A program made the translations under genes and the position numbers. A DNA stretch of 64,000 nt from Ectothiorhodospiraceae bacterium BW-2. Lineage in GTDB: Bacteria; Pseudomonadota; Gammaproteobacteria; Thiohalomonadales; Thiohalomonadaceae. A model generated the notes under the pieces. That model searched no databases. It was not told the origin of the DNA and was given only the letters and a program-made list of their open reading frames with translations. The DNA is taken from the NCBI GenBank assembly GCA_008375315.1, contig CP032507.1:3806071-3870070 (forward strand). The letters run 5' to 3'. This document shows positions 56,179 to 64,000 of this stretch, piece by piece (positions within the stretch are counted from its first letter, which is position 1; each line of letters opens with the position of its first letter).

Positions 56179-57473
56179 GAGCGGCGCAGACGAGATACCT
56201 CAAGCGGATGCTCATGCCCCTTCACCTGAATCGACTCCGGTTCACTCCACTGTTCGCTGCGACAGCCGCTATGGCGCAGGGTACGCTCCTCCACCACAAT
56301 CTCCCACACCTTAGCCGCCGCACAGAGACGAGCGGCCAAATTAACGGTATCGCCGATAATGGTAAAGTCTTTGCGATCCTCCGAACCGATACTACAGGCC
56401 AACACATCACCCGCCTGAATACCAATACCGATGCCACGATACAACTCCATCGGTAACAGCGTATCGATAATCTCTTCAGCGGCTAAAACGGCACTTCGCT
56501 CCCCCTCTGCGCCATCGAACTGCGCCAATACGGCATCCCCAATCAACTTATCAACATCGCCGCCATACTTTTTAATAATCTCGATTTGAATCGACATCAC
56601 CCTATTCAGATAATCGATCACCTCCGCCGGTGGCAAGCTATCGGCTAGACTGGAGAAGGAGCGAATATCGGAGTAGTAGATCGTCGTCGCGATGCGTACC
56701 GGCTGAATCTCTCCGGTTGCCGAAGCAGAGGCGATAGAGGCGGCCTTAATCGTACTGAAAGAGACAAACTGCTCCAACTTTTTACGCACCGAGATCAAGG
56801 CGTCAGAGCGCTCATCAATATCGGTCTGGGCCTGTTTAATCAATCGGGTAAGATAGGTAAATAGCCCCCAAAACAGCAGTGTAGGGACGATAATGGTCGG
56901 CAGAAAACTCTTAAACAACAGTTCATCTAAGTAGTCGCTCTTTTCGTAGAGCTCAAACACCAGCCGAACCTGACCGCTACTATCAAGCAGAGGGATATAG
57001 AGCTCATTTTCACCCGCCTCCTCCTTGGGCAAAATGAGCGGGATACCGCGCCGAAACACAGGATCGAGTGTTGCTTTATTCTCAAACTCGCCAATACGCT
57101 CCTGTTGGGGGCTGTAGAGTAGCACTCGGTTGGCATTATAGAGCTTAAAACGATCCGTACGGCTATCCACAAGCAGGTTATTGATGGTAGTCATGAGCGC
57201 CGCACCACGCTCACTTTGAATAAACAGATCTGGATGGCGCGACTCTATCAGCTCGCGCCATGGAGCCGGGGAGGCCTTTTGGAGACTAAGTTCAATGGTT
57301 TCGGCACGATTTGCCGCCAAACTAAGGTAGATATTTTCGGTTAAAGTGTGAACTCCCCACAGGGCCAAACCCATTAAGACAGCCATGGAGAGCACCAGAC
57401 CCGGAATAATGCGGGAGTAGAAGAGGCGCTGTAGAGGGAACGCCTTTTCCGGCGGAGCAAGATTGATCATCAT
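56166..57473 (-). CDS. membrane-bound class III adenylate/guanylate cyclase
   Basis: A 435-residue sensor cyclase starting at ATG 57473 (AGGAAG upstream). One helix at about 25-45 and another near 203-222 flank a periplasmic sensor domain; a coiled linker leads into the cyclase domain (about 262-420). Metal-binding Asp residues lie in TIYYSDIRSFSSLADS and DKLIGDAVLAQFDG; DFTIIGDTVNLAARL carries the transition-state Asn-x-x-x-Arg. No HAMP domain is clear. It makes cAMP or, less likely, cGMP in response to an unknown signal. Confidence 0.93.
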   Translation of the reverse strand: MMINLAPPEKAFPLQRLFYSRIIPGLVLSMAVLMGLALWGVHTLTENIYLSLAANRAETIELSLQKASPAPWRELIESRHPDLFIQSERGAALMTTINNLLVDSRTDRFKLYNANRVLLYSPQQERIGEFENKATLDPVFRRGIPLILPKEEAGENELYIPLLDSSGQVRLVFELYEKSDYLDELLFKSFLPTIIVPTLLFWGLFTYLTRLIKQAQTDIDERSDALISVRKKLEQFVSFSTIKAASIASASATGEIQPVRIATTIYYSDIRSFSSLADSLPPAEVIDYLNRVMSIQIEIIKKYGGDVDKLIGDAVLAQFDGAEGERSAVLAAEEIIDTLLPMELYRGIGIGIQAGDVLACSIGSEDRKDFTIIGDTVNLAARLCAAAKVWEIVVEERTLRHSGCRSEQWSEPESIQVKGHEHPLEVSRLRRSPTS

Positions 57474-57578
57474 GGTTAACTTCCTGTTTGGTTCCTCAAG
57501 AGGGCTAAATTCGGCCAAGTCTAACAGATAATGACCGATAAACTTGCAGCGCGCCGCTACCCAATTTAACATATCTCA

Positions 57579-59756
57579 ATGATCCCAGCCCCCTCCCCCC
57601 TAACCATTTTGCAGCAGCAGTTTGGCTACGATAACTTTCGTGGCCATCAAGCCGCTGTCATTGATACCCTCATTCGTGGTAACGATGCGCTAGTACTGAT
57701 GCCGACCGGTGGCGGTAAATCGCTCTGCTACCAGATACCGGCCATGGTTCGTAACGGCGTGGGGGTGGTGGTCTCGCCTCTTATCGCCCTCATGCAGGAT
57801 CAGGTCGATGCCTTACGGCAAAACGGTGTCGCCGCTGCCGCGCTTAATTCAACTTTAAGGATGGAACAGGTGTGGGAGATTGAGCGCCAGCTACAACAGG
57901 GGGAGCTCGATCTGCTCTATATCGCCCCCGAACGACTACTGCTACCGGCCACATTGACGCAACTACAGCAGCTTAAGATCGCCCTATTTGCCATTGATGA
58001 GGCCCACTGCGTCTCACAGTGGGGACACGACTTTCGTCCCGAATACACCGAACTATCGCAGCTACAGCGGCTCTTTCCGACCGTCCCCCGCATCGCCTTG
58101 ACCGCCACAGCTGATGAGACAACTCGCAAAGAGATTATCTTTCGCCTAGGATTAGAGCAGGCGCAACAGTTTATCAGCAGCTTTGATCGCCCCAATATTC
58201 GCTACCACATTCAAGAGAGTCGCGGTAATGCGAAACAGCAGCTACTACAGTTCATTCAGCAGCAGCACTCACAAGAGGCGGGTATTGTTTACTGCCTGTC
58301 GCGCAAAAAGGTCGATGAGACCGCCGCTTGGCTCTCGGCCCAAGGGTTAACTGCTCTGCCCTACCATGCCGGTATGGTAGCTGAGCTGCGACTAGCGCAC
58401 CAGCGCCGTTTTCTGCATGAGGAGGGGGTGATTATTGTCGCCACCATCGCCTTTGGCATGGGAATAGATAAACCTGATGTCCGCTTTGTCGCCCACCTTA
58501 ACTTGCCAAAAAGTATCGAGGCCTACTATCAAGAGAGTGGTCGCGCCGGACGAGATGGCCTACCGGCCGATGCTTGGATGCTCTACGGCCTACAGGATGT
58601 GATTACCCTGCGTCAGATGCAGGCCGAATCGAGTGCCGATGAGCAACATAGACGAATTGAGCGCCACAAGCTCGATGCGATGCTAGCGCTATGCGAGACT
58701 CTACAGTGTCGTCGCCAGCAGCTATTAAGCTACTTTGGCGATAGGCTAGAGCAGCCGTGCGGCAACTGCGATACCTGTCTAGAGCCACCTAAGAGCTGGG
58801 ATGCCACCGTTGCGGCACAAAAAGCGTTATCGTGCGTCTATCGAACCGGACAGCGTTTTGGCGTCAACCACTTAATTGATGTGCTGTTAGGGGCCAATAC
58901 CGACAAAATTCGCCGCTTTGGCCACCAGCAGATCTCGACCTATGGCATTGGCACTGAGCTCAATCAACAGCAGTGGCGCAACCTCTATCGACAGCTCATC
59001 GCGTTAGGACTCTTAAGTGTCGATATTGAGGGGCATGGGGCGATTCACCTAACCGAGGCGAGTCGCCCGGTACTACGAGGCGAGCAGCCGCTAATCTTAA
59101 GGGAGCAGCAGCGCAAAACCGATCAACCCACCCAACAGCGGGCGCACTCAAACCTTAACGAGGCGCAGCAGCCGCTCTGGCAGGCACTTAAGGCGCTACG
59201 CAAACAGCTAGCCGATGAGCAGGGGGTGCCCGCCTTTACTATTTTTCACGATGCGACACTCATTGAACTCATCGCCCACCACCCCACCTCACTGCAACAG
59301 TTCGCGACCATTCACGGCATCGGTCAACATAAATTGACACAGTATGGCGAACCGTTTCTGGCGCTACTACAGCAGTTTGAACCGACCGATAACGCCAATC
59401 TCCTCTCCCCCTCCTCCCCTCCCTCATCACGGCCACCATCTAGCCTCACCGATACCGCTACCCTCTCGCTCGAACTCTATCAGCGCGGCTTAACGGTTGA
59501 GGCCATCGCCATTGAGCGAGGACTCAAACTAGGAACTATCTATAGCCACTTAAGTCAGGCGATTGGGAACGGAACGCTCGATGTGATGGCGGTCACAGGT
59601 CTCTCTCAGCAGCAGTTCGATCTTATCTACCAAACGATGGAATCGATGCGAGACATGGAGGAGAAGAACCGCCTAAAGCCGATCTATGAGGCGCTAAATG
59701 GCACCTTCTCATACGAGATTTTGCGCTGTGTTCAAGCCGCAATAACCCAAAACTAA
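57579..59756 (+). CDS. recQ: ATP-dependent DNA helicase RecQ
   Basis: A 725-residue 3'-5' helicase of the RecF repair pathway. Walker A is [15 protein letters not shown], the Asp-Glu box is [19 protein letters not shown], motif VI is [17 protein letters not shown]. The zinc domain has a Cys in [15 protein letters not shown] and CGNCDTC; a winged helix and an HRDC domain (about 520-600) follow. An extra C-terminal helix-turn-helix ([20 protein letters not shown]) lies at about 635-700. Length is longer than the 610 of E. coli because of this. Confidence 0.98.
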   Translation: MIPAPSPLTILQQQFGYDNFRGHQAAVIDTLIRGNDALVLMPTGGGKSLCYQIPAMVRNGVGVVVSPLIALMQDQVDALRQNGVAAAALNSTLRMEQVWEIERQLQQGELDLLYIAPERLLLPATLTQLQQLKIALFAIDEAHCVSQWGHDFRPEYTELSQLQRLFPTVPRIALTATADETTRKEIIFRLGLEQAQQFISSFDRPNIRYHIQESRGNAKQQLLQFIQQQHSQEAGIVYCLSRKKVDETAAWLSAQGLTALPYHAGMVAELRLAHQRRFLHEEGVIIVATIAFGMGIDKPDVRFVAHLNLPKSIEAYYQESGRAGRDGLPADAWMLYGLQDVITLRQMQAESSADEQHRRIERHKLDAMLALCETLQCRRQQLLSYFGDRLEQPCGNCDTCLEPPKSWDATVAAQKALSCVYRTGQRFGVNHLIDVLLGANTDKIRRFGHQQISTYGIGTELNQQQWRNLYRQLIALGLLSVDIEGHGAIHLTEASRPVLRGEQPLILREQQRKTDQPTQQRAHSNLNEAQQPLWQALKALRKQLADEQGVPAFTIFHDATLIELIAHHPTSLQQFATIHGIGQHKLTQYGEPFLALLQQFEPTDNANLLSPSSPPSSRPPSSLTDTATLSLELYQRGLTVEAIAIERGLKLGTIYSHLSQAIGNGTLDVMAVTGLSQQQFDLIYQTMESMRDMEEKNRLKPIYEALNGTFSYEILRCVQAAITQN

Positions 59757-59857
59757 CTTTGCGCTATCCCAACGGCGATGGGCGGCCTGACGCTTTCGGC
59801 GCATCCCTCTCTCGTGTTAAACTACCCTTTTCACCGTAACAGGAGTTATCCAAAGAT

Positions 59858-60358
59858 ATGACATATCGCTCAATATCCCGCCTCGTTTTAGGCGTCGCGC
59901 TACTCTCACTCGCGGCGCTCTCTGGCTACACACCGCACGAAGTACGCGCTGACAGCCTCAACGAGGGGGTCTCAATTCAACACGGCTGGGTAAGAGCCGT
60001 CCCCCCGACCTCGCGGATGTCGGCGGCCTATATGCAGCTACAGAACCACGCCACCGAGGAGGATCACCTAGTCTCAGCCACCTCAGATGTCGCCAAGGTA
60101 GTCGAGCTACACAATGTGCGCAAACATAGCGGCATGATGGAGATGTATCAGGTCAAAAGCATCGGTATTAGTGGCGGCAGTACGACTGAGCTTAAACCAG
60201 GCTCCTACCATATTATGCTGATCGATTTAGTCAAGCCACTCAAGGTGGGCGATCAGATCTCGCTGACACTCAACTTTATGAATGGGGGTGCCCAAACCAT
60301 CACCCTGCCGGTGAAAGAGGGCGGGATGATGAGAATGCCACAGGGGGGCAACCACTAA
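59858..60358 (+). CDS. periplasmic copper chaperone PCu(A)C
   Basis: A 166-residue exported protein with a signal peptide (LGVALLSLAALSGYTPHEVRA), then the domain beginning HGWVRAVPPTSRMSAAYMQL. Copper ligands follow the family pattern: His in VVELHNVRKHSGMMEMYQV with nearby Met, and His-x-Met in GSYHIMLIDLVKPL. Such proteins deliver Cu(I) to the CuA or CuB site of cytochrome oxidase. No SCO partner is adjacent. It has AGGAG before ATG 59858. Confidence 0.93.
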   Translation: MTYRSISRLVLGVALLSLAALSGYTPHEVRADSLNEGVSIQHGWVRAVPPTSRMSAAYMQLQNHATEEDHLVSATSDVAKVVELHNVRKHSGMMEMYQVKSIGISGGSTTELKPGSYHIMLIDLVKPLKVGDQISLTLNFMNGGAQTITLPVKEGGMMRMPQGGNH

Positions 60359-60782
60359 AATCTTACGGTCAACTGACTACCGCCGCCCAGATCGACGCTG
60401 CTGTCACTCAATCCCCGTAACAGATAGAACGACTCCCCGCCTCTAGGCTGTACTTCACACTCACGGTGCTATCCCCCCGTCCCGACTGGGTGACGGTGGT
60501 GGTACTAGTCGCCACACTCACCCCATCCACCACGACGCTCCCCTCCGGCCCGCTCCAGCGAGTTAGGCTGGTGGTCGCTCTTAAGCTCCACTGTCCGCTG
60601 CGCCAGCCCAGAGCTAGCGGGAGGGAGATCATCTCGGTCGCGATCGATAGGCCATAATCGCCACGACTAACATCGATTCCACTGGTCACGCTCCAAGGCA
60701 GAGGAGCGGCTGCCGCAACAGCGTCAGGAGTGACAAACACAACACTCAGTAGCAGTGGCGCTAAACGGGTAGATATCAACAT
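60355..60782 (-). pseudogene. small outer-membrane beta-barrel-like gene, frameshifted near its 3' end
   Basis: The frame from ATG 60782 gives a signal peptide (LAPLLLSVVFVTPDAVA) and alternating beta strands (WSVTSGIDVSRGDYGLS, WSLRATTSLTRW), ending after 124 residues at 60408. If one G is added to the run of four at about 60433, the frame continues as ESFYLLRGLSDSSVDLGGG and ends in QLTVRF at 60355, a C-terminal Phe strand typical of outer-membrane barrels. So a one-base loss, or a sequencing error, is likely. The restored end overlaps the copper chaperone stop tail to tail. It lies downstream of the DUF5666 lipoprotein on the same strand. Confidence 0.65.
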
Positions 60783-60799
60783 CGGGCTGTTAATGGCTC

Positions 60800-61834
60800 C
60801 TAAGGTCGGATAGGTCGAATGGGACGGGGCGGCAATCCCCCCCCTCTCTCTAGCGGCAAGGGGCGCTCTAGCACCGCACCTTCTGGACGAGCTGGCCGCA
60901 ACGGCAGAGGAAAAGGGGGCTTAGGAGGGCGATTAGCATGGGGATCGTAGCGCAGATAGCGTATCTTTAGGCGCGAGGGGGGCAGCGCCTCAAACGGCAA
61001 GCGATGCAGCCCCATCAGCGGGTAGAGCGATCTCTCCCCCTCCCCTCTCGGGGCTGATAGGCGACGCTGTTCAATCGATAGCTGCCTTAGCGGCTGTAGT
61101 GAATCGAGCGATAGCTCTGGCTCAATCGTTGTGGTGCGTAAAATGCCTTGGCGATACTCTCCCCGCACCACCACCGCCTGCTCACGCCATGAGGAGGGCT
61201 GCGGCAGCAGCAGCGGCTGCTGGCCGATGGTCGTCTGCCCATCGGGCTGTTCGGTGACAACACCGCGCAGTAGCACCATCGCGGCCGGCTCAATCGGCTC
61301 AATTGAGGTTGCGTAGATTTCACCACTCTCGCTACGAAGACCGGAGATCCTCAACCACTCCCCCGCCTTGTAAGTAGAGGACACTGCCGATAGCTCCTCT
61401 AAGCGAACCGTCTGCCCTAGCACTATTAATAGCTTATCGGCTGCCTCGTAGTGGCTAACCGGCCCACGCAGTTGATCGATAATCTCCACCTCTGTCGCCA
61501 CCAACGGCTCAGTCGCCCTCCCCCGCGCCACCACTCGTAGCTGCTGCCCTAACGCCAGCGAGGCCACGGTGGAGGGACGGCCATTACGCTGATAGTAGGT
61601 CTGCTCATCTAACTCAATATGCAACCCATTGACCCAAATACTACCGAAGGCGGTTAGAGTCCCCATCACTCCCGTACCGCCTAGCCCCCGCTCCTCGCCA
61701 TCGCTTAAGAGCACCCCAGTGCCCCCTAGCCCCCGCTCAGGTGTCGTTCCGCTCACATCAGGATAGGTCGGGCTAACGCAACCGCTAAGAAACAGTAGCC
61801 CCGATAGCACCACCCGTTGCAGCCATCGCATCAT
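60800..61834 (-). CDS. DUF5666-domain lipoprotein
   Basis: A 344-residue lipoprotein (lipobox LLFLSGC). The N-terminal part has a doubled Gly motif, GLGGTGVL and GLGGTGVMGTLTAFGSIWVN, and three DUF5666 barrels with the pattern LALGQQLRVVARG, VEIIDQLRGPVSHYE and GEWLRISGLRSE. The C-terminal 60 residues are Pro- and Arg-rich. Function is unknown. It follows the DUF6502 gene by 2 bases and precedes the barrel-like gene by 17, so the three likely form one unit. Confidence 0.85.
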   Translation of the reverse strand: MMRWLQRVVLSGLLFLSGCVSPTYPDVSGTTPERGLGGTGVLLSDGEERGLGGTGVMGTLTAFGSIWVNGLHIELDEQTYYQRNGRPSTVASLALGQQLRVVARGRATEPLVATEVEIIDQLRGPVSHYEAADKLLIVLGQTVRLEELSAVSSTYKAGEWLRISGLRSESGEIYATSIEPIEPAAMVLLRGVVTEQPDGQTTIGQQPLLLPQPSSWREQAVVVRGEYRQGILRTTTIEPELSLDSLQPLRQLSIEQRRLSAPRGEGERSLYPLMGLHRLPFEALPPSRLKIRYLRYDPHANRPPKPPFPLPLRPARPEGAVLERPLPLERGGGLPPRPIRPIRP

Positions 61835-61836
61835 AG

Positions 61837-62685
61837 CTAGCTCTCCTCCCTCTGCCGGCTCTCCCCCTCCCCCGACTCTTGATAGTAGTAGAGCCCAAAG
61901 GTCATACGCCCCCTCTCGCCCGATTGCTGATCATCCACTTTTGCTAACGCTAAGGCTTGGCGATTAAGCTGTTGTAGCAGCGCTAGCCCCTGCTGTCGGC
62001 TCACCTCTCGCAACTGCTGAAGCGACGCTTCGCTCAAACCATCATAAAAGAGTGCCCGATCGATAAAGGGCTCCTCTCGATGCCGCAGATTATGCACCCC
62101 AGCACTCAAATGATCGCGTAGATTGCGCCCAAAGAAGTGGAGTAACTCCTCCTCCCCCTGTTGCGGTACAAACGCCTGCTGTCGCAACACCACTCGCTGT
62201 TCGGCGTCGATCTCGACTAGTCCAAGTCGTAACCAGTCATCCAGCACCGAACGGGGGCGAACATCCCGACTGACTGACTCCACCAGCGACTCAAAATCGA
62301 CCCCCTGCTCACTTTTGCGCGGCAGCGGCAGCGGATTACCCTCAGCATCGCTGTAGCTCGGCTCTCCTAGCCACAGCGCCAATAGCCGAGTACCGAGTGA
62401 AATATGGCCGGCAGGGGGCTCCGACAGCAGTGGCTGCTCTAACTGCCGTTTAATCTCCTTACGATGAATACCGGTCGCGAGCGATAAGGCGCTCATATTA
62501 GCCTTGCCCACTTGGGCCGCTTTCGCCTCTTCAATATAGAGCGGACGCAGTTGATCTATCAACATCGGCAGAGTAACCCCTTGTTGTAAAAGCAGCTTCA
62601 CTAGCGGTCGCAGTAGCGTTCGCACTGCTTTTAATAGCTGCTGTTGTAGTTCGGTTAGTGGCACAGTCAACTCCTCTTTAGCCAT
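61837..62685 (-). CDS. DUF6502-family protein
   Basis: A 282-residue cytoplasmic protein opening with LQQQLLKAVRTLLRPLVKLL and a helix-turn-helix-like SALSLATGIHRKEIKRQLEQ, features of DUF6502 proteins. A middle region with LDDWLRLGLVEIDAEQRVVL resembles a winged helix, so a regulatory DNA-binding role is possible. It heads the three-gene unit with the DUF5666 lipoprotein. Confidence 0.82.
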   Translation of the reverse strand: MAKEELTVPLTELQQQLLKAVRTLLRPLVKLLLQQGVTLPMLIDQLRPLYIEEAKAAQVGKANMSALSLATGIHRKEIKRQLEQPLLSEPPAGHISLGTRLLALWLGEPSYSDAEGNPLPLPRKSEQGVDFESLVESVSRDVRPRSVLDDWLRLGLVEIDAEQRVVLRQQAFVPQQGEEELLHFFGRNLRDHLSAGVHNLRHREEPFIDRALFYDGLSEASLQQLREVSRQQGLALLQQLNRQALALAKVDDQQSGERGRMTFGLYYYQESGEGESRQREES

Positions 62686-62761
62686 CCATCCCCCAAGTAT
62701 AGCTCAAAAATGTGAAAAATTCCCACAAATTTCTTCAGTGAAATGGGTAGGCGTTAGGCGT

Positions 62762-62787
62762 AAAAAAACCCGTTGTCACACGGGTTT
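62762..62787 (-). terminator. Rho-independent terminator of tRNA-Val
   Basis: On the minus strand AAACCCG pairs with CGGGTTT around an 8-base loop and a run of T follows. It stands 40 bases after the tRNA 3' end. Confidence 0.9.
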
Positions 62788-62826
62788 GAGTGGGTTGGGT
62801 TGGTGATAGGGTGCTGAAAGTAGATC

Positions 62827-62903
62827 TGGTAGTCGCGATTGGATTTGAACCAACGACCCCTACCATGTCAAGGTAGTGCTCTAACCAACTGAGCTACGCG
62901 ACT
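62827..62903 (-). tRNA. tRNA-Val (anticodon GAC)
   Basis: A complete 77-base cloverleaf with encoded CCA. The acceptor stem AGTCGCG/CGCGACT is perfect, the D arm GCTC-AGTTGGTTA-GAGC and the T arm (TTCAAAT loop) are standard. The anticodon loop TTGACAT in stem CTACC/GGTAG gives GAC, reading GUC and GUU. It closely resembles E. coli valV/valW in the central part. Confidence 0.98.
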
Positions 62904-62918
62904 TTTGAATTGGCAGGC

Positions 62919-62946
62919 ATTATAACCGGAAAAAAAATTGTGTCAA
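62919..62946 (-). promoter_or_regulatory. sigma-70 promoter of tRNA-Val
   Basis: On the minus strand TTGACA (62941-62946) and TATAAT (62919-62924) are both perfect, with a 16-base spacer. Transcription would start near 62912, eight or nine bases before the tRNA. Confidence 0.92.
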
Positions 62947-63020
62947 CAGGTTTTTTAACCCATTGAATTTAAATTAAATCTACTAGCTGCAGTTCAGATC
63001 ACTGTTCATTGCTCTCAGCT

Positions 63021-63779
63021 CTACTTCCAGTAGGAGAGCCCATATTTTGCCAAAATCTGTTCGAGCTCGCCCGATTTTTTCATGGCCACAATCCCTTTAG
63101 ATAAAATATCGGCGTATGTTTTTGACTCTGCAAGGGCTGGGGAGAAGGCGATATAGAGCTTATTCGCGTCGCCTTGATCACCGACGTGTTCGATTTTGTC
63201 GCTCACCCCCATCTCTTTCACTTTTTGCATGAAGACATTCGAATCTTCAACCAAAACATCCACTCTACCGGCCAATAATTTTTTGATATTTTGATCCAAG
63301 GGTGTTTTACCAAAGACATGCTCGGTGATTTGGGGGTGTTTGGCAAAAAAGTCATCTAACTCCTCTCCAAAGGAGTAGTCCTGAATAATACCCACCTTCA
63401 GGTTAAGCAGTGATTCGAGCCCCGTATAGCGCCAAGCTGATCCTTTTTGCACAAAAAAGGAGTTTTTGGAGACGCCAAACTCCTCGTCAGGAAAGATGAA
63501 GTCGGGGGCATCCTCAATATAGGCACCAATGACGGCACTATATTTACCCTCTCGGGTCTCCTTTAACGCTCTATTCCACGGCATAATCAAATAGTTAACA
63601 CTATGGCCAGCTTGGGCAAAGGCCTGTTGAGCAATCTCTATTCCATAACCTGGCATGGCCGAATTCGGCACACTGTTATAGGGTGCCCACTCATCCGCCA
63701 CAATCGTAATCGTATCCGCTTTGACTAAATTAGCCAAGAGCAGTAGTACCGCTAACACAATCATATTTGCACGCATCAC
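63021..63779 (-). CDS. periplasmic solute-binding protein, family 3
   Basis: A 252-residue amino-acid-type binding protein. Signal peptide VLAVLLLLANLVKAD; domain start TITIVADEWAPYNSVPN; GYGIEIAQQAFAQAGHSVNY; MPWNRALKETREGKYSAVIG. This form, with PWxRA, is the kind found as free-standing binding proteins of unknown ligand in marine and sediment gammaproteobacteria. No permease or ATPase is next to it. GGAG precedes ATG 63779. Confidence 0.9.
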   Translation of the reverse strand: MMRANMIVLAVLLLLANLVKADTITIVADEWAPYNSVPNSAMPGYGIEIAQQAFAQAGHSVNYLIMPWNRALKETREGKYSAVIGAYIEDAPDFIFPDEEFGVSKNSFFVQKGSAWRYTGLESLLNLKVGIIQDYSFGEELDDFFAKHPQITEHVFGKTPLDQNIKKLLAGRVDVLVEDSNVFMQKVKEMGVSDKIEHVGDQGDANKLYIAFSPALAESKTYADILSKGIVAMKKSGELEQILAKYGLSYWK

Positions 63780-63812
63780 AATATCTCCGGATAGTCATTA
63801 AAAAGTTGAAGC

Positions 63813-63825
63813 GGGTAGCCTACCC
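63813..63825. repeat. short palindrome upstream of the binding-protein gene
   Basis: GGGTAG-C-CTACCC, 34 bases before the start of the family 3 binding-protein gene. It could be an operator or leader hairpin. Nothing else is recognised from here to the window end. Confidence 0.35.
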
Positions 63826-64000
63826 TCAAATTATTAATTTCTGACTACAATTTGTTTACAAGTCGTTTAATAAATTAAGAGGTTGCTCATCGTTTCGCCC
63901 TTTTTTGGTCTCCTACCCCCCCCCACAGCGGTGGAAGGTCGGTTGCGCAGGTTTTTCTTTGGGATTGGGATAGAGTCGGTTACACTGGCCTCTGACATCA

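Noticed and set aside
62697-62702. TATACT as -10 box for the DUF6502 gene
   Set aside because: No -35 element lies at a suitable distance, so support is too weak to list.

Overview
The window reads as chromosome of a gammaproteobacterium. The surE-pcm-yqaA-nlpD-rpoS gene order, CsiV, a PCu(A)C chaperone, class III cyclase, MSHA-like pilus genes and type II secretion genes all fit that class. The mix of chemosensory genes, an Mrp antiporter, compatible-solute genes and repeated Rpn-type genes would suit an aquatic or sediment lineage such as the sulfur-oxidiser-related groups, but the species cannot be fixed from this sequence. Coding density is high, gene starts are often TTG or GTG, and many genes overlap by a few bases.

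Left part (1-16.7 kb): a 3' fragment of a TnpB-like transposon protein; two small unknown genes; a PhnD-like binding protein and a CsiV-like protein; the end of a type II secretion operon (gspK-L-M-N, minus strand); a five-gene accessory Hsp70 operon (large helical-repeat protein, J-like protein with PPD in place of HPD, GrpE, Hsp70, zinc-ribbon protein); then a Cache-CheW sensor and a protein resembling RelA/SpoT synthetases, both on the minus strand.

Middle (16.7-41.7 kb): a YaiI-family protein and acetyl-CoA synthetase; an Aer-like chemoreceptor; a signalling operon with every part of a partner switch (STAS antagonist, receiver, receiver-ATPase, PAS histidine kinase, receiver-PP2C phosphatase). 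This operon converges on rpoS. Between them lies a 318-base gap with a sigma-54-type promoter, three stem-loops and a terminator, which I read as an undescribed small RNA gene. The rpoS-nlpD-yqaA-pcm-surE block follows, then an MSHA-like pilus segment, a class 1B-type pyrD, trmL, and a six-gene Mrp Na+/H+ antiporter operon with fused A and B subunits.

Right part (41.8-64 kb): a glucosylglycerate synthesis and recycling operon (glycerate kinase, phosphatase, GpgS-like synthase, GH13 phosphorylase). It is split by a 4 kb array of four Rpn/transposase_31 genes that arose by tandem duplication of a two-gene unit; two copies are broken. Then come a small membrane protein, malic enzyme, ribF, ileS, a membrane adenylate/guanylate cyclase, recQ, a copper chaperone, a frameshifted beta-barrel gene, DUF5666 and DUF6502 genes, tRNA-Val(GAC) with a clear promoter and terminator, and an amino-acid-type binding protein.
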